Source of the DNA: Epiperipatus broadwayi
Taxonomy: Eukaryota > Onychophora > Udeonychophora > Euonychophora > Peripatidae
Direction: 5' to 3'
DNA length: 64,000 bases
Assembly: GCA_028023455.1 (NCBI GenBank)
Contig: JAQFVV010012395.1
Span: forward strand, 2,542,001-2,606,000
Part shown: piece by piece, positions 50,737 to 60,699 of the stretch
How positions within the stretch are numbered: the stretch's first letter is position 1
Layout: every line of letters begins with the position of its first letter
The notes under the pieces: model-generated
What the model saw: only the letters and a program-made list of their open reading frames with translations
Database searches by the model: none
What the model was told of the DNA's origin: nothing
Program-made: the position numbers and the translations under genes

Positions 50737-51385
50737 GTACTGTGGCTTCTTCTTAATTAAACGAAGTCAAGAATCCTTCAGCAATTATGCCCAGAGAAAC
50801 CTGTTAGCCACTTTACCTTCCATTCCCCATTCTAAGTCTTCCCATATTCTGCTCCATCCCATTTCCACAACATAATCTTTGTCAACTCTATGGCATTTAT
50901 ATCTAAATCCTCCTTATCTTTTTCCAAACCCAGCATAAAAACCAATAATCCACTTTCTGTATAATCACTTTTCATATTTATTCTTCCATAATTTCATTAT
51001 ATGCACCCTTTCTGTTTTCAAGCATTTACATTCAATTAACAGATTCCTAATATTTTCTATTCTTTCCTCACACAATTTACAGATGAAATCACCCATATTT
51101 TTCCATTTACATGTATATTCTCTTGTAGCTAAAGATCCTATTCGAGCCTTAAACAATAAACTACTTTCTTTACTATTATCATATATTAACTCGCACCTAA
51201 TATTTTGTTTACTTCTGTATATATTTAAACTCTTTTTACTCTCCATACTAGTTCTCCATCTCTCTATTCTTTATTAATAAATATTCTTTTATCCCATTCC
51301 TTACCACTATAACACTCAATGATCCTCCTAACACAATCATCCCATCTTTTGTACAAATATACTGATATAAATTCTTAAATTCTCT
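50737..51385 (-). pseudogene. LINE ORF2 C-terminal fragment inserted in CYTB
   Basis: A 93-codon open frame (51246-50965) reads MESKKSLNIYRSKQNI, LLFKARIGSLATREYT and CKLCEERIENIRNLLIECKC, the same protein end as 26006-26850. Its 3' end (gaagccacagtacatcac) abuts CYTB at about 50737. This 5'-truncated copy is typical of LINE insertion. Confidence 0.75.
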
Positions 51386-51426
51386 ATACAGTGCAGTGCA
51401 GCCCTAATAATCATTGGATGCAAATC
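51386..51426. repeat. Family P fragment at LINE/CYTB junction
   Basis: 'attctctatacagtgcagtg' and 'aatcattggatgca' match the family P left arm with internal loss. Confidence 0.55.
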
Positions 51427-51795
51427 TAGCTGGGAAAGCTATTGCTATTTCAAATATTAATATAATTCCAATATTTTATGTATAAGTTCATTTAAAATAA
51501 TTATAGTAGATTCTTCATCCAATATGAATAATATAAACATATAAAAAAGAATGATGCTTCATTATTATGAAAAAATCAAATTAATCAACCATAATTAATA
51601 TTGTGTGAAGGGTCTAAATGCTACATCTATGTGGTTCGAGTAGTATATAAATAATATTCCAGTAATAATTTAAAATGTTAATGAGATGCCAAGAAGTTAT
51701 CCGTAATTTCATAAGTATGAGATATTTGATGGGGTTGGAAGATCATTTAGTCTTTATTAAAGGATGAATTTTTCATTTCAATTTTATCATAATTA
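51427..51795 (-). pseudogene. cob: CYTB N-terminal part, NUMT
   Basis: The minus strand reads PTPSNISYLWNYGSLLGISL (compare LPTPSNISYWWNFGSLLG), then ITGMLFMYYS, NYGWLIWFFHNNEASFFF (NYGWL.R..HANGASFFF) and SYWMKN. Confidence 0.92.
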
Positions 51796-51839
51796 AATTA
51801 TTTTTATAATTTAAAATAACTATTAGTATACTTAATCTA

Positions 51840-52230
51840 ATCGGAAATAAAAATTTTCAAGTTAGGAATATAAGTTTATCATATTGGAAGCGAGTGTATG
51901 AACCTCAAATTCAGATAAAAATGAAATTCTTATTTTTAAAATTCTTGAATATTCTGCTATAACGATTATGGCAAACTTTTCTCTGCTATATTGGATATTG
52001 AATCCAGAAACTAATTCTTTTTCTTTTATAGCAAAGTGAAATGGAGTTTGGTTTGTTTCAACTAAATAGAAGAGAAGTAGGAAAAAGAATAAAGAAATTT
52101 CAGATATATAATTGAATAGAATTAATATTATATCTCTAAGATAAAAAAATTAATGTTAATAAAATTATGGCAAGACTAACTTCATAAATAATTTGGCCCA
52201 TTGCTAGAAGTGTTTCTAATAATGAGTAAT
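51840..52230 (-). pseudogene. nad1: ND1, NUMT
   Basis: The minus strand reads MGQIIYEVSLAMILLTLIF, then [20 protein letters not shown] and GFNIQYS, and FAMIVMAEYSSILKM. This is the invariant ND1 block E-T-N-R-x-P-F-D-x-x-E-x-E-S-E-L-V-S-G-F-N-x-E-Y with substitutions. It lies upstream of CYTB on the same strand. Confidence 0.92.
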
Positions 52231-53134
52231 GGCAGGTTTAGGATATTTGTCACATCTCAGGCTATCAAATGTATAGGAACTGCATAGTCAAAAACTGAAT
52301 GAACATCCTTTTTGTGAACCTAGCAGGGCATGGTGGTGTTAGAGTATCTGCAGAGATTCTATTATAGGACAGCAAAATTACATCAGTTTGAATAATCTGA
52401 ATAACTTCTAAATTATGATGAATAATCTTTAATAACCTCAATAATAATAATTCTAATCATTTAACTAATAAAAAAATTATTAGCTTGTATACCCTTGAAA
52501 AATCATTGTCTGAGTTCACCCATGTCATTAATCAGTTTCAATCTTTTTTTTAATAGCAGATTACAGTAAAAGAATTGTTTTTTCTTGATTAGATAATTTA
52601 CAAAATTATTTTACATTCTGACTAGATAAAAATTATTTTATATTTAATTAAATAACTTTACATACCATTTCCCTTTTCAAATGAATATATATAGTTTTAA
52701 GATAACATTTTAGAATCTACATTTTTTTAAAAAGAAGAGAAGTATTTACCAATGGTTTTATCTGGTCAATGTTTACCTTCAAATTTCTTTCAACTATAAT
52801 ATCTAATTAAAATTCTTAAACTATCATTATAATTTCATTATTTTTTTATCTTTTATTTTTTTCTTAAATTTAAATTGAGATTAGGATAATTTGACTGGAG
52901 TTTTATTTTTCCTTTTGTTTTATTCTGAATTGACTTTTGTTCTACATTTTAAAATATTTTCCTTCATTACTTATTATTGTACTGATGACTTAATTGATAG
53001 CTTTTTTTAAATTTAAAAGTGTATTTTTATTATTTTTTAACATACCTTTTAAATTTGTTTTATGTAATATGTATTTTATGTATCTGTTATAGTGTAATAG
53101 AATTTGTTATTAATGAATTACCAAAGATTAGAAT
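52231..53134. other. Unresolved AT-rich stretch between ND1 and ND5
   Basis: Some is probably mitochondrial (possibly ND6, ND5 start or tRNAs), but no conserved block could be read. 52240-52400 has higher GC and may be an unrelated insertion. Confidence 0.3.
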
Positions 53135-53393
53135 TTGTTTAAATACAGCTAATTTAGAATTGTGTGGGATGCCTTTTTAGCAGGATTTTATTCTCTGGAT
53201 ATAATTTTAGAAATGTATAGTTATAGAAATTGAAATTTTATTTCATTTATTATAATATTTATTGCAATATCAATAACTGCATGTTATTCTATTCAGATTA
53301 CTTGTTTTGAAAGAGTCCATTCAATGTTGAAAGAGAGATTAGAAATTCTGCAATAATGATATAATTAGGAGCAATTATTGGTGGATCATTAAT

Positions 53394-53519
53394 TAGCTGA
53401 GTTATTATTATTATTTTTTTCATGTGTCAAAGCATCGGCCTGGAAGTGAACCCGGGACAACTGCTTGTAAGGCAGTTGTGATGACCATTTGACCACCAAT
53501 GCTTGATAGTTGAGTTATT
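53394..53519 (-). repeat. tRNA-Val-derived SINE or retroposed tRNA, with 13-bp TSD
   Basis: The insert 53407-53506 is flanked by TAGCTGAGTTATT / TAGTTGAGTTATT. On the minus strand it folds as a tRNA: acceptor GCATTGG/CCGATGC (7 bp with one G-U pair), D-arm tggtcaaatggtcatcac, anticodon stem ACTGC/GCAGT with loop CTTACAA (anticodon UAC, Val), and T-arm with B box ggttcacttcc. After about 10 nt the 3' end is aaaaaaataataataat. The 3' A-rich tail and duplication show retroposition. One mismatch each in the D and T stems argues against a functional tRNA. Confidence 0.82.
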
Positions 53520-53573
53520 TTTAGGCCAGTAATAATTGAATTAAAGATGTAAAAAAAAAAACTCTTATGCTTT

Positions 53574-53649
53574 TAGTAGCATTAATTAAAACAGGCAAAA
53601 CTCACTACACATATGGTGGTCATGTGATGTTTATTTAGTAACATTAATT
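53574..53649. repeat. Family P mini element (48 bp) in ND5, 14-bp TSD
   Basis: TAGTAGCATTAATT (53574-53587) and TAGTAACATTAATT (53636-53649). The insert reads aaaacaggcaaaactc..ggtcatgtgatgttta, only the two ends of family P. Confidence 0.85.
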
Positions 53650-54010
53650 GATATTTTTATCACAATGTGAATAAAAGAAGTTTTTTTTTAAAAGGTAATA
53701 TAAAAATAGTCATTTGTTTATCATCAAATGTGAGTTTTTCCCAAAAATTAGATTCAAATTTTTATAGGATTGGTAATGGATCAGAAAAAATTTTCATTTA
53801 TGAAAATAGATCTAACATGATTTAAGTTATTTGGACTTCAGGGAATTTTTTAATGTATAATAATTAGATCAACAATGCAGAAGATATGGAGAAATTCAAG
53901 AACAATTTATTTAAAATATTAATTTTTGTATTATTTATTAATTGGTTAGGGTGTTTATTTATTAATTGTTTAGGGTATTTTTAGTATATTGTTAAAGACA
54001 ATAAGATGCA

Positions 54011-55026
54011 TCAGTAGATGTTTGGTTAGAAACTAATAATTTAAAGTTCAATAAAATTTAGATGAGATTTACTATAAAAATGTGTAGTATAATTTCATAA
54101 ATTCCTTATTCATTTTTATTTTATTATTTCAGTTATTAAATTACATTTGACTAATAAATAAATAATTAAAACAATGTGGATTTTATATTTGATTAATAAT
54201 TTTAGTGAATTGTTTAATTATTTTAGTATTGGTAAAGACTATCATTACTATACTTTCTTCTATAAATTCGTTAAAAATTTGTATATTTATGAATCAGGTT
54301 GAATAACTAATTATATATAGAAATCCGAATATGGGTACTGTAATATTTTTTTTTAATTTAAAAATATCAGTCATGATTTTAATAGTCTGTCTTTCACTGC
54401 TTGATATGGTCTTATCTCATTTCGGTTTTATCCATAATTTAACTTATAGAATTAGCTTTTAAGAAAAAAAATCTAATCTATAACCAATTAGATTTTAGTA
54501 GCATTGCATAAATATTTTAATTTGAAGAAATCATTCTTTTTGCTAAATTTTTCAAATAAACTTAGAAATTTTTTTTTTTCAGATAGCTGGTTCATTTAGC
54601 CATTCAATAGGTAAAAAAATAACTCTTTGGTAACAGCATTATATATTTATAGCCTGAGGCAGAATGATTTACTTCATTTAATTACATTTACTTTAAGTTA
54701 TGTTAATTTCATGTTTACAATTATTAAATTCTATTTGATTACTAAAACAAGGGTTATTAAAAGTGAGATTCTGTCTCCATCCTTGTATAAATGATTAATT
54801 TAATAATTAAGGTCATGCTTTTATCTGGCTAATATATTGAGTTCACTCTGAATTTCCATTAATGTTAGTTAGGATAAGAACTTTATAAGCATAAAGAATA
54901 GATGGATCCATTTTATTCTTGTTCCTTTGTAAATAGTGTTATTTATTTTTAGCTTGAAGGAAAGTCTATTTAATAACATTTACATATTTTTAAACCATAT
55001 CTAATGAATTATTAGCAGTACAAATT
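54011..55026 (+). other. Probable mitochondrial remainder, unresolved
   Basis: AT content and phrasing resemble the NUMT. 'gatagctggtt' at 54581 matches a conserved 16S rRNA string, which would fit rrnL sequence missing from the left breakpoint, but neighbouring conserved 16S blocks were not found. Confidence 0.3.
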
Positions 55027-55114
55027 TTCTTATTAGTATATGTCTGAAGGTTTATAATGATGGTATATTATAAGATGTAATATGTTGGACTATTTCCAAC
55101 ATTTATGAGTGAAT

Positions 55115-56730
55115 GTTTAATGCAGCGTTTCCCAACCTTTTTTGGCTCGCATACCACTTCGTAGTACATCACACTAAACTGTACCACTTCGTAAAAATGA
55201 TTGTATTTCATGAAATTTGTTATTGCGAGTGTGTTATTTTATTTGCATTATAAATATTATAGGGTGATCATGTATGTATTCACATCACATAATGAGACAA
55301 TTTAAAATGTTAAATAATACACACAGAAACATTGGAAATGCTCTTCATTTGATAGGATAAAACCCTATAGAGTAAATGGCCAAATATGGTTTTAATCATT
55401 GTCCACATGTTCATAAACTAAACAAACTTATATGTGTTTGAATTGACTAACACCATCATATATGTGATATACACAATCAGATTAATGTAAATGGGCCACT
55501 ACTATGATTGCTGGAATGAGAAGTTATAGATCTTCAATTTCTGGTGATAACTAATGTCTTAATGTAATTAATATGAAATTAATTATTTTTTGTTTATATA
55601 TACAAGCATAACTTCTGATTTTGTTGACTGGTCTCCTTTGAGATTGATATGTAAATGTCCTTTTTGTAAATGATTATTATGGCGCGTGAATAAAATTTTC
55701 TTTTGAAAGATAATGAGAGAAATTACATTGAAACACGCCTAAACGTCACGCTGGATTATAAACTCACTGTAACATATATATATATGTTTGTTCAAAGTTT
55801 CATATTTATCTACTATTTTGTCATATTTTGTTTACTAATAAATGATTTTAATAAAAACACAAAATTACAAAAAACCAATTAATATATTTTCTTATCATAA
55901 TCAAATATTTTTATGAAATAAATTTAATGAGATCCTTGTGCTTGTTTTGAAGAACATAATTTTTTGAAATTTGGTTCAAAAGATATACCCTTAAGTCTAC
56001 AGCTGCGTTCAATCTGTTTCAAAATTTATTTTTTAAAAAAATATATGAAGAAAAAGCTCTTTCTACTAATTCCATACTAGTAAACAATAATAATAATTTA
56101 AGAGCTTTCTCAGAAAGTTGTTCATATTCTTTAATGTTTAACCAAAAATTAATTAGATTGTGTCGTTTGAATTCTACTTGTAAAGTTCTGTCACATGATA
56201 ATTCTATTAAATTTTCTTTATCCTTTATTGATAATAATGTAGCTTTTTCTAAATTTTCTTCATGGAAGGGGTTTGAAATCCAATTATCATTTGTGTTTTC
56301 GGGTTTTTGAAAATATTCCATGAAAGACAATTTTAATCCTGTTAAATTTGCTACTATATTTTCTCGTATATCTTGAGACAGACTATTCTTATTTTCAAAC
56401 AAAAAAATATGTAGAGTTTCAAATACTTTCGGTTGATTGTTTTTGATACACTGTTTTCAAAAATTTAATTTCTTAATCATACTTTCAATTTTATCATTAA
56501 CATTAAAGATCGTTATCGATTATACATATTAACAACTTTACTGTATAATATTATTAATTAAAATAATTTTTGTGAATTATAAGAAAAAGCATTTCTATGA
56601 TATTTTTACGATTTAATTTTTTTTATTCGTTATGTCCGCCATTATTGATTATTTTTCGTGTACCACCAACCAGCAACTCGCGTACCACCAGTGGTACGCA
56701 TACCACAGGTTGGGAAATACTGGTTTAATG
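55115..56730 (-). mobile_element. hAT DNA transposon (1600 bp) with TIRs and 8-bp TSD
   Basis: GTTTAATG at 55115-55122 and 56723-56730 flanks 55123-56722. The ends are CAGCGTTTCCCAACC and the inverse of CAGTATTTCCCAACC (13 of 15 identical), a terminal repeat common in hAT elements. The sub-terminal sequence repeats 'gtaccac' motifs at both ends. It encodes a transposase remnant on the minus strand. It is an internally deleted, non-autonomous copy, inserted in the left arm of family Q. Confidence 0.92.
56019..56402 (-). pseudogene. hAT transposase C-terminal remnant
   Basis: A 127-codon open frame: NWISNPFHEENLEKATLLS (near residue 41), then ELSCDRTLQVEF, NFWLNIKEYEQLSEKALKLL, and LLFTSMELVERAFSSYIFLK. 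The last part is the hAT dimerisation domain (W..YP.L...A...L.......E..FS......R). It is related to ZBED5/FAM200/SCAND3-type proteins. The BED finger and RNase H-like catalytic core are missing, so it is inactive. The frame here still being open for 127 codons suggests the insertion is fairly recent. Confidence 0.8.
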
Positions 56731-57269
56731 TATCAAAAATTTTAAACTTTATTTAACTTTCCAAATACATCAACTTGTTAGTAATAACACACAAATAGAC
56801 AATACAGGTTAGTAATTACACAACGTTTCGAGTAGTATTATTCTCCACTCTTCTTCAGGTGTTGCTGGCCTATATGCACAGTGACAATATTCGCTTAGAA
56901 GTTGAACTCGCACCTTTAGATTCTTGAATTTAAGGCAAGCACTCTACCAACTGAGCCTTTGACAGAATAGCTCAGTTGGTAGAGGGTTTGCCTTAAATTC
57001 AATATTCAAGAATCTAAAGGTGCGAGTTCAACTTCTAAGCGAATATTGTCATTATGCATATAGGCCAGCAACACCTGAAGAAGAGTGTAGAATAATACTA
57101 CTCGAAATATTGTGTAATTACTAACCTGTATTGTCTATTTGTATGTTATTACTAACAAGTTGATGTATTTGGAAAGTTTCAAATTTTCGATACATTAAAC
57201 ATTCACTTGTAAATGATGGAAATAGTCCAACATATCACATCTTCTTATTAGTATATTTTTCTTTCAAAT

Positions 57270-57545
57270 TTCAAACATATTAAGTTTTTCATACAATTCT
57301 TCCATTTTTTTGTATCTTCTTTTGGATCTCTTCTATTTATCACTGTTGAACTGCCTTTGCTATGTAGTTTAAGTCTATCTTTCTACTGATCCATATTAAC
57401 TAAATTTTGTTTCTTTTATTTTCCTCATAATAACCTCCACACGTTCATATTGTCTAAACTTTATCTCTTCATCTATTCTTTCATTTACTGCCTTAGCAAT
57501 CACATTCCAATCTTTCTTCTTTTCTGATTGGCCGACATCAGGGTT
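57270..57545 (-). pseudogene. Possible Myb/SANT-like transposon accessory protein fragment
   Basis: The minus strand reads GQSEKKKDWNVIAKAVNERI then EEIKFRQYERVEVIMRKIKE. This resembles the helix pattern of the Myb/SANT-like proteins of PIF/Harbinger elements (..W..I...VN.......R....V...W..LK). It breaks after about 50 residues; LINE ORF1 is an alternative. Confidence 0.3.
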
Positions 57546-57859
57546 GATCATTTAAATGTGAAAGCATGGGTGCAAAAACTTACTTGGATGCTCCATAAAA
57601 ATTTTGAGAAAATTTTTACATTGAAATAATATAATTTGAATTTTATATGTATAACATAAATAATGTAAATCTGTAATAAATTAAAGTAAATAACTTACAC
57701 ACTCATTCCAGCATTCACTAATGAATTTATAATTTAAAGTTAGTTTTTTGTAGTTTTTATTGCTGCACAACATAACAAATATGATTTTTTCTCATTATTT
57801 CATAAAATAGCCCATTTTTCAATTGTCTTCAAAATCTATTATTTCAACGTTTCTATTTT

Positions 57860-58757
57860 ATATAATTAATATTTCTAAAGAATTAAATCTGTTTTGACAT
57901 TGTGAATCTGAGGTATGTTTTGAAAAATTTTAATTTACTAAATGAGCTTTAATGTACTGGTCACAGCTGCAAGAGTTGAATAAATTTTAAGTGCAATGTA
58001 AATGTTGGGAAAAACTTTTATTACAATTATTATCTATTATAAATTTAAGAAAGTCAAATGATTTCAGTTTGAATAAAGATTTCTATTATGTTTCTTATTA
58101 AAAAGACTTTGTTCATAAATTCTTTGTCTTCATTAAACCATCTAAGGATTTTTCACAAAATTTATTCATATATTCTTCTAGGAGTTTAGAATTTAAACAA
58201 ATTAATGAAATATTTTATAATTTTTAAAAATTTCTAGAACTGACTTCAATTTTTCATCTATTTAATCAATCACAATGTCTGTCAAGGAGTAAAACCACAA
58301 AATCTTATAATTTGCGAGAGTCATCTAAAATTTCACCAATGCCTATGCTATAGAATTTTTTTTACTGATATGACGTATGAAATTTCACACTTCTGCCTAG
58401 TCCTTGGTCAATTTTTTTAGCCTCTTCTAATGATTTTTCACATTTGCTTTTTTATATATGTTGGAGTAATTTTGTACTGATTTAATAAGTTAAAAAGCGG
58501 ATTAGCATTTTATCTTCATTCTCTTAGAAGAGTATTTACTTTATTTATTTGCACTTGCAAATATTATACTAATCTAAAAGTGAAATTTTTAACACACTAT
58601 TTATTACAGAAACAAATGAACCATCAGATGATATGATAATGAGTTCATTTGTGACAAATGTAATTTCTTTCTTTTGAAAATGTAAAGCTTTCAGTGAATC
58701 AGTTTGTATTTTCCATCTAGTGGTACTTAACAATTTTAATATTTTTTTTAGTTTCAA
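57860..58757 (-). pseudogene. Second hAT transposase remnant, downstream part
   Basis: LKKILKLLSTTRWKIQTDSL then KALHFQKKEI matches the 'L..LS.TRW..R.D.....' block of ZMYM1-like hAT transposases. The remainder to about 57.9 kb is heavily stopped. It continues from the upstream part at 60700-61190 across a nested LINE. Confidence 0.6.
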
Positions 58758-58759
58758 AA

Positions 58760-60695
58760 GGTTTTATTGAACTATAAGTTTACAAAACAGTACTTAGTAC
58801 TACCTTCATAAGATAGAATAAGAATAGATGAGGTTTTAAACAAAAGAAGATATGTAGTTTACATTATATACTCTGTATCTTTATTCCATATTGGAGTTGG
58901 AAAAAATTACAAATCTATGTGTAACAGAAAAAAAAAAAAATTACAATCTTGAAAGCAGCTTAATATTTTCTGACTGCTGCATAAGATTTACATTTTTCTA
59001 TGTACATCATTGCATTAATGTCTTTTTTGCTTTTAATTATCTAATTATTTTATAATAGTGAGTCATATCATAAATTCAAGTGACATCACATTAATGACCA
59101 TGTGTCCAAATAAATATTAGTTGGTGAAACTTTTTCATCCCTTATGCGTATAATATCCATTTTGTTCCTAAATGTATTAGGATATATTATATTTGAACAG
59201 TACATAAATGTATATCTGGAACACCATAATGAGAATAGTATAAATGTGCTAGCCTGAACGTGTTCAGAAATATCTTTTTTTAATGTATTGAAAAGTGAAT
59301 GTATGTTGTAATCTTATTTTTAAATATTTTGGGAATATCACACTGGATATTATTAAACGTGGGGCACGTGAATAAGAAATGTGATTGTGTTTTTTGATTT
59401 TCTCTGATATAGTTTGCATATGTCTTCAAATGTTAGTTTAATTCCTTTTATATCTGTAGAAATAAAGGATGGAAAGTGCTTCAAGATTTAGTTTTAGGAG
59501 GAAATTGTAGTATTTTGGCTCTAATGACCAATATTTAAATTTTTTATTCAACTGCTTATTGGTTATGTTTAAAAGGGGTTTGTTATTATCACTGGATGGA
59601 GAAGCACAGATTGGATATATGTCCCAGTATTTCATTTTATTCTTGGGAGGGAAATATATTAAATTGGGAATACATAATAAAGGAGAAATTAATTTATTTC
59701 AGTAATTGCTTGTGGGTGGTGGTCTGTCAGTGAGTGTAATTTTAAAAACTATTTCTAAATATGGAAATATCTTTGAACATGATGATATACGATTGTTTTT
59801 TGAATGTGGAAAACCCAATCCATTTTGAGATAGAGGGTACAGAATCTTACTTAGGGCTATTGATACCATTTTCTTCCCCCACAACAATTTCCTATACATC
59901 AAGTAAATTTTAGATGTAAAAGCTTTTGTGTATATTATTATAGGTGTATAATAGTATGTAACCTGTGTCATTATTAGGAGATTAAAAAGGGCCACTTTGG
60001 CATAGAGTGATAAATATGATTTGAAGAGAATTGTCAACTTTATTCATTAGTTAATCAAATGAAAATGAAATCCCACAAATGAGTCAGACTTTCTTTTTTT
60101 TGGCATCCCAAGTGCATAGACCATGCACTGGATTTTTTTAAAATTGAATTCCAGTTTATATTTATCTGAATAATTATTTAGAATTTTTATTAGTTTTGGT
60201 TTCAGTTGGCAGAAAGATTGTTATGTTTTCCATGTATGAAACATTTGCTTTACTTCAGGTATAAATATCTCAGCCATCTCATTTTCAGTTGCTTTAAGGA
60301 GAGAATCAATATAAAATTTGAATAAAAGAGCACTTAACGGTGAACCTTGTGGAATCGAGTTAAATGGAATGAATGATGATGAGACTTTCCACTAAGATTT
60401 ATCTGAATTTCTCGACTTAGAAGAATATTCATAATCAAATAGATTAATGCCCTGAGTATATGCATTAATTAAAATATCAATTGCTATAATATCAAATGAT
60501 TTAATGTCCAGCTGAGCAACTGGTTCATATTTTTTGTTGTTTTTGACTGTATCAATTACCATCTTATATAAAAATACTGCGGTCCCCAGTTGATGAACTT
60601 TTCTTTGCAAACTGGACAGCAATGACAAAATATAAGGTTCAATTCTAACTTCAATCACTGATTCCAAGATCTTCATCCCAAGTGTATGTTTTATA
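58760..60695 (-). pseudogene. LINE reverse transcriptase remnant nested in the hAT
   Basis: Minus strand, high to low: KILESVIEVRIEPYILSLLS and EPVAQLDIKSFD (reverse transcriptase blocks 0-1); IPQGSPLSALLFKFYIDSLL (near 60340; the PQG.PLS..LF..Y.D block); a 112-codon frame with LLWGKK and LSQNGLGFP (60037-59699, as in LINE C-terminal regions); and a CKL...H.LF.CP-like finger near 59400. AATAAA on this strand at 58772-58767, just before the hAT resumes, marks the LINE 3' end. The YxDD box is not readable. Confidence 0.65.
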
Positions 60696-60699
60696 GTAC

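Larger units (their letters stand above)
37770..54010 (+). other. Mitogenome-scale nuclear mitochondrial insertion (NUMT)
   Basis: Recognisable fragments of thirteen mitochondrial genes (rrnL and twelve protein genes) occur in one 16-kb stretch. All carry frameshifts and deletions, and read only with the invertebrate mitochondrial code (TGA as Trp, AGA/AGG as Ser). Removing the interruptions leaves about 9-10 kb of mitochondrial sequence. Later insertions are a LINE (40.0-43.3 kb), a second LINE end (50.74-51.39 kb), several family P elements, a family R multimer, a tRNA-derived SINE and an unassigned block (45.25-45.84 kb). The age is old, judging by the insertions and decay. No mitochondrial gene here is functional. 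ND6 and rrnS were not identified. Confidence 0.93.
53135..54010 (+). pseudogene. nad5: ND5 C-terminal half, NUMT, with two insertions
   Basis: LELCGMPFLAGFYSLDMILE is the ND5 signature (LCG.PFLAGFYSKD.ILE). Further on come ACYSIQITCF (YS.R...F) and IGGSLISW. It is interrupted by a tRNA-derived SINE (53407-53506) and a family P mini element (53588-53635). The frame resumes after each when the duplication is removed. The end is frameshifted. Confidence 0.9.
55027..57256. repeat. Family Q inverted tRNA/ribozyme-like element with 15-bp TSD
   Basis: TTCTTATTAGTATAT occurs at 55027-55041 and 57242-57256, exactly. The element without the nested hAT is about 590 bp: two arms (55071-55122 plus 56731-56955, and 56965-57241) in inverted orientation, meeting near 56960. 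Each arm runs from a tRNA-like head (agctcagttggtagag .. gcgagttcaac), through CTGAAGA..GAAA (minus 56858-56826, plus 57075-57107), to the sequence atgtattTgg..tagtccaacatat. It looks like a head-to-head inverted dimer of one SINE. Confidence 0.82.

Noticed and set aside
56930-57010. Two functional tRNA genes facing each other
   Set aside because: The A box is good, but acceptor and T stems pair poorly and both lie inside the inverted family Q element; better read as SINE heads.
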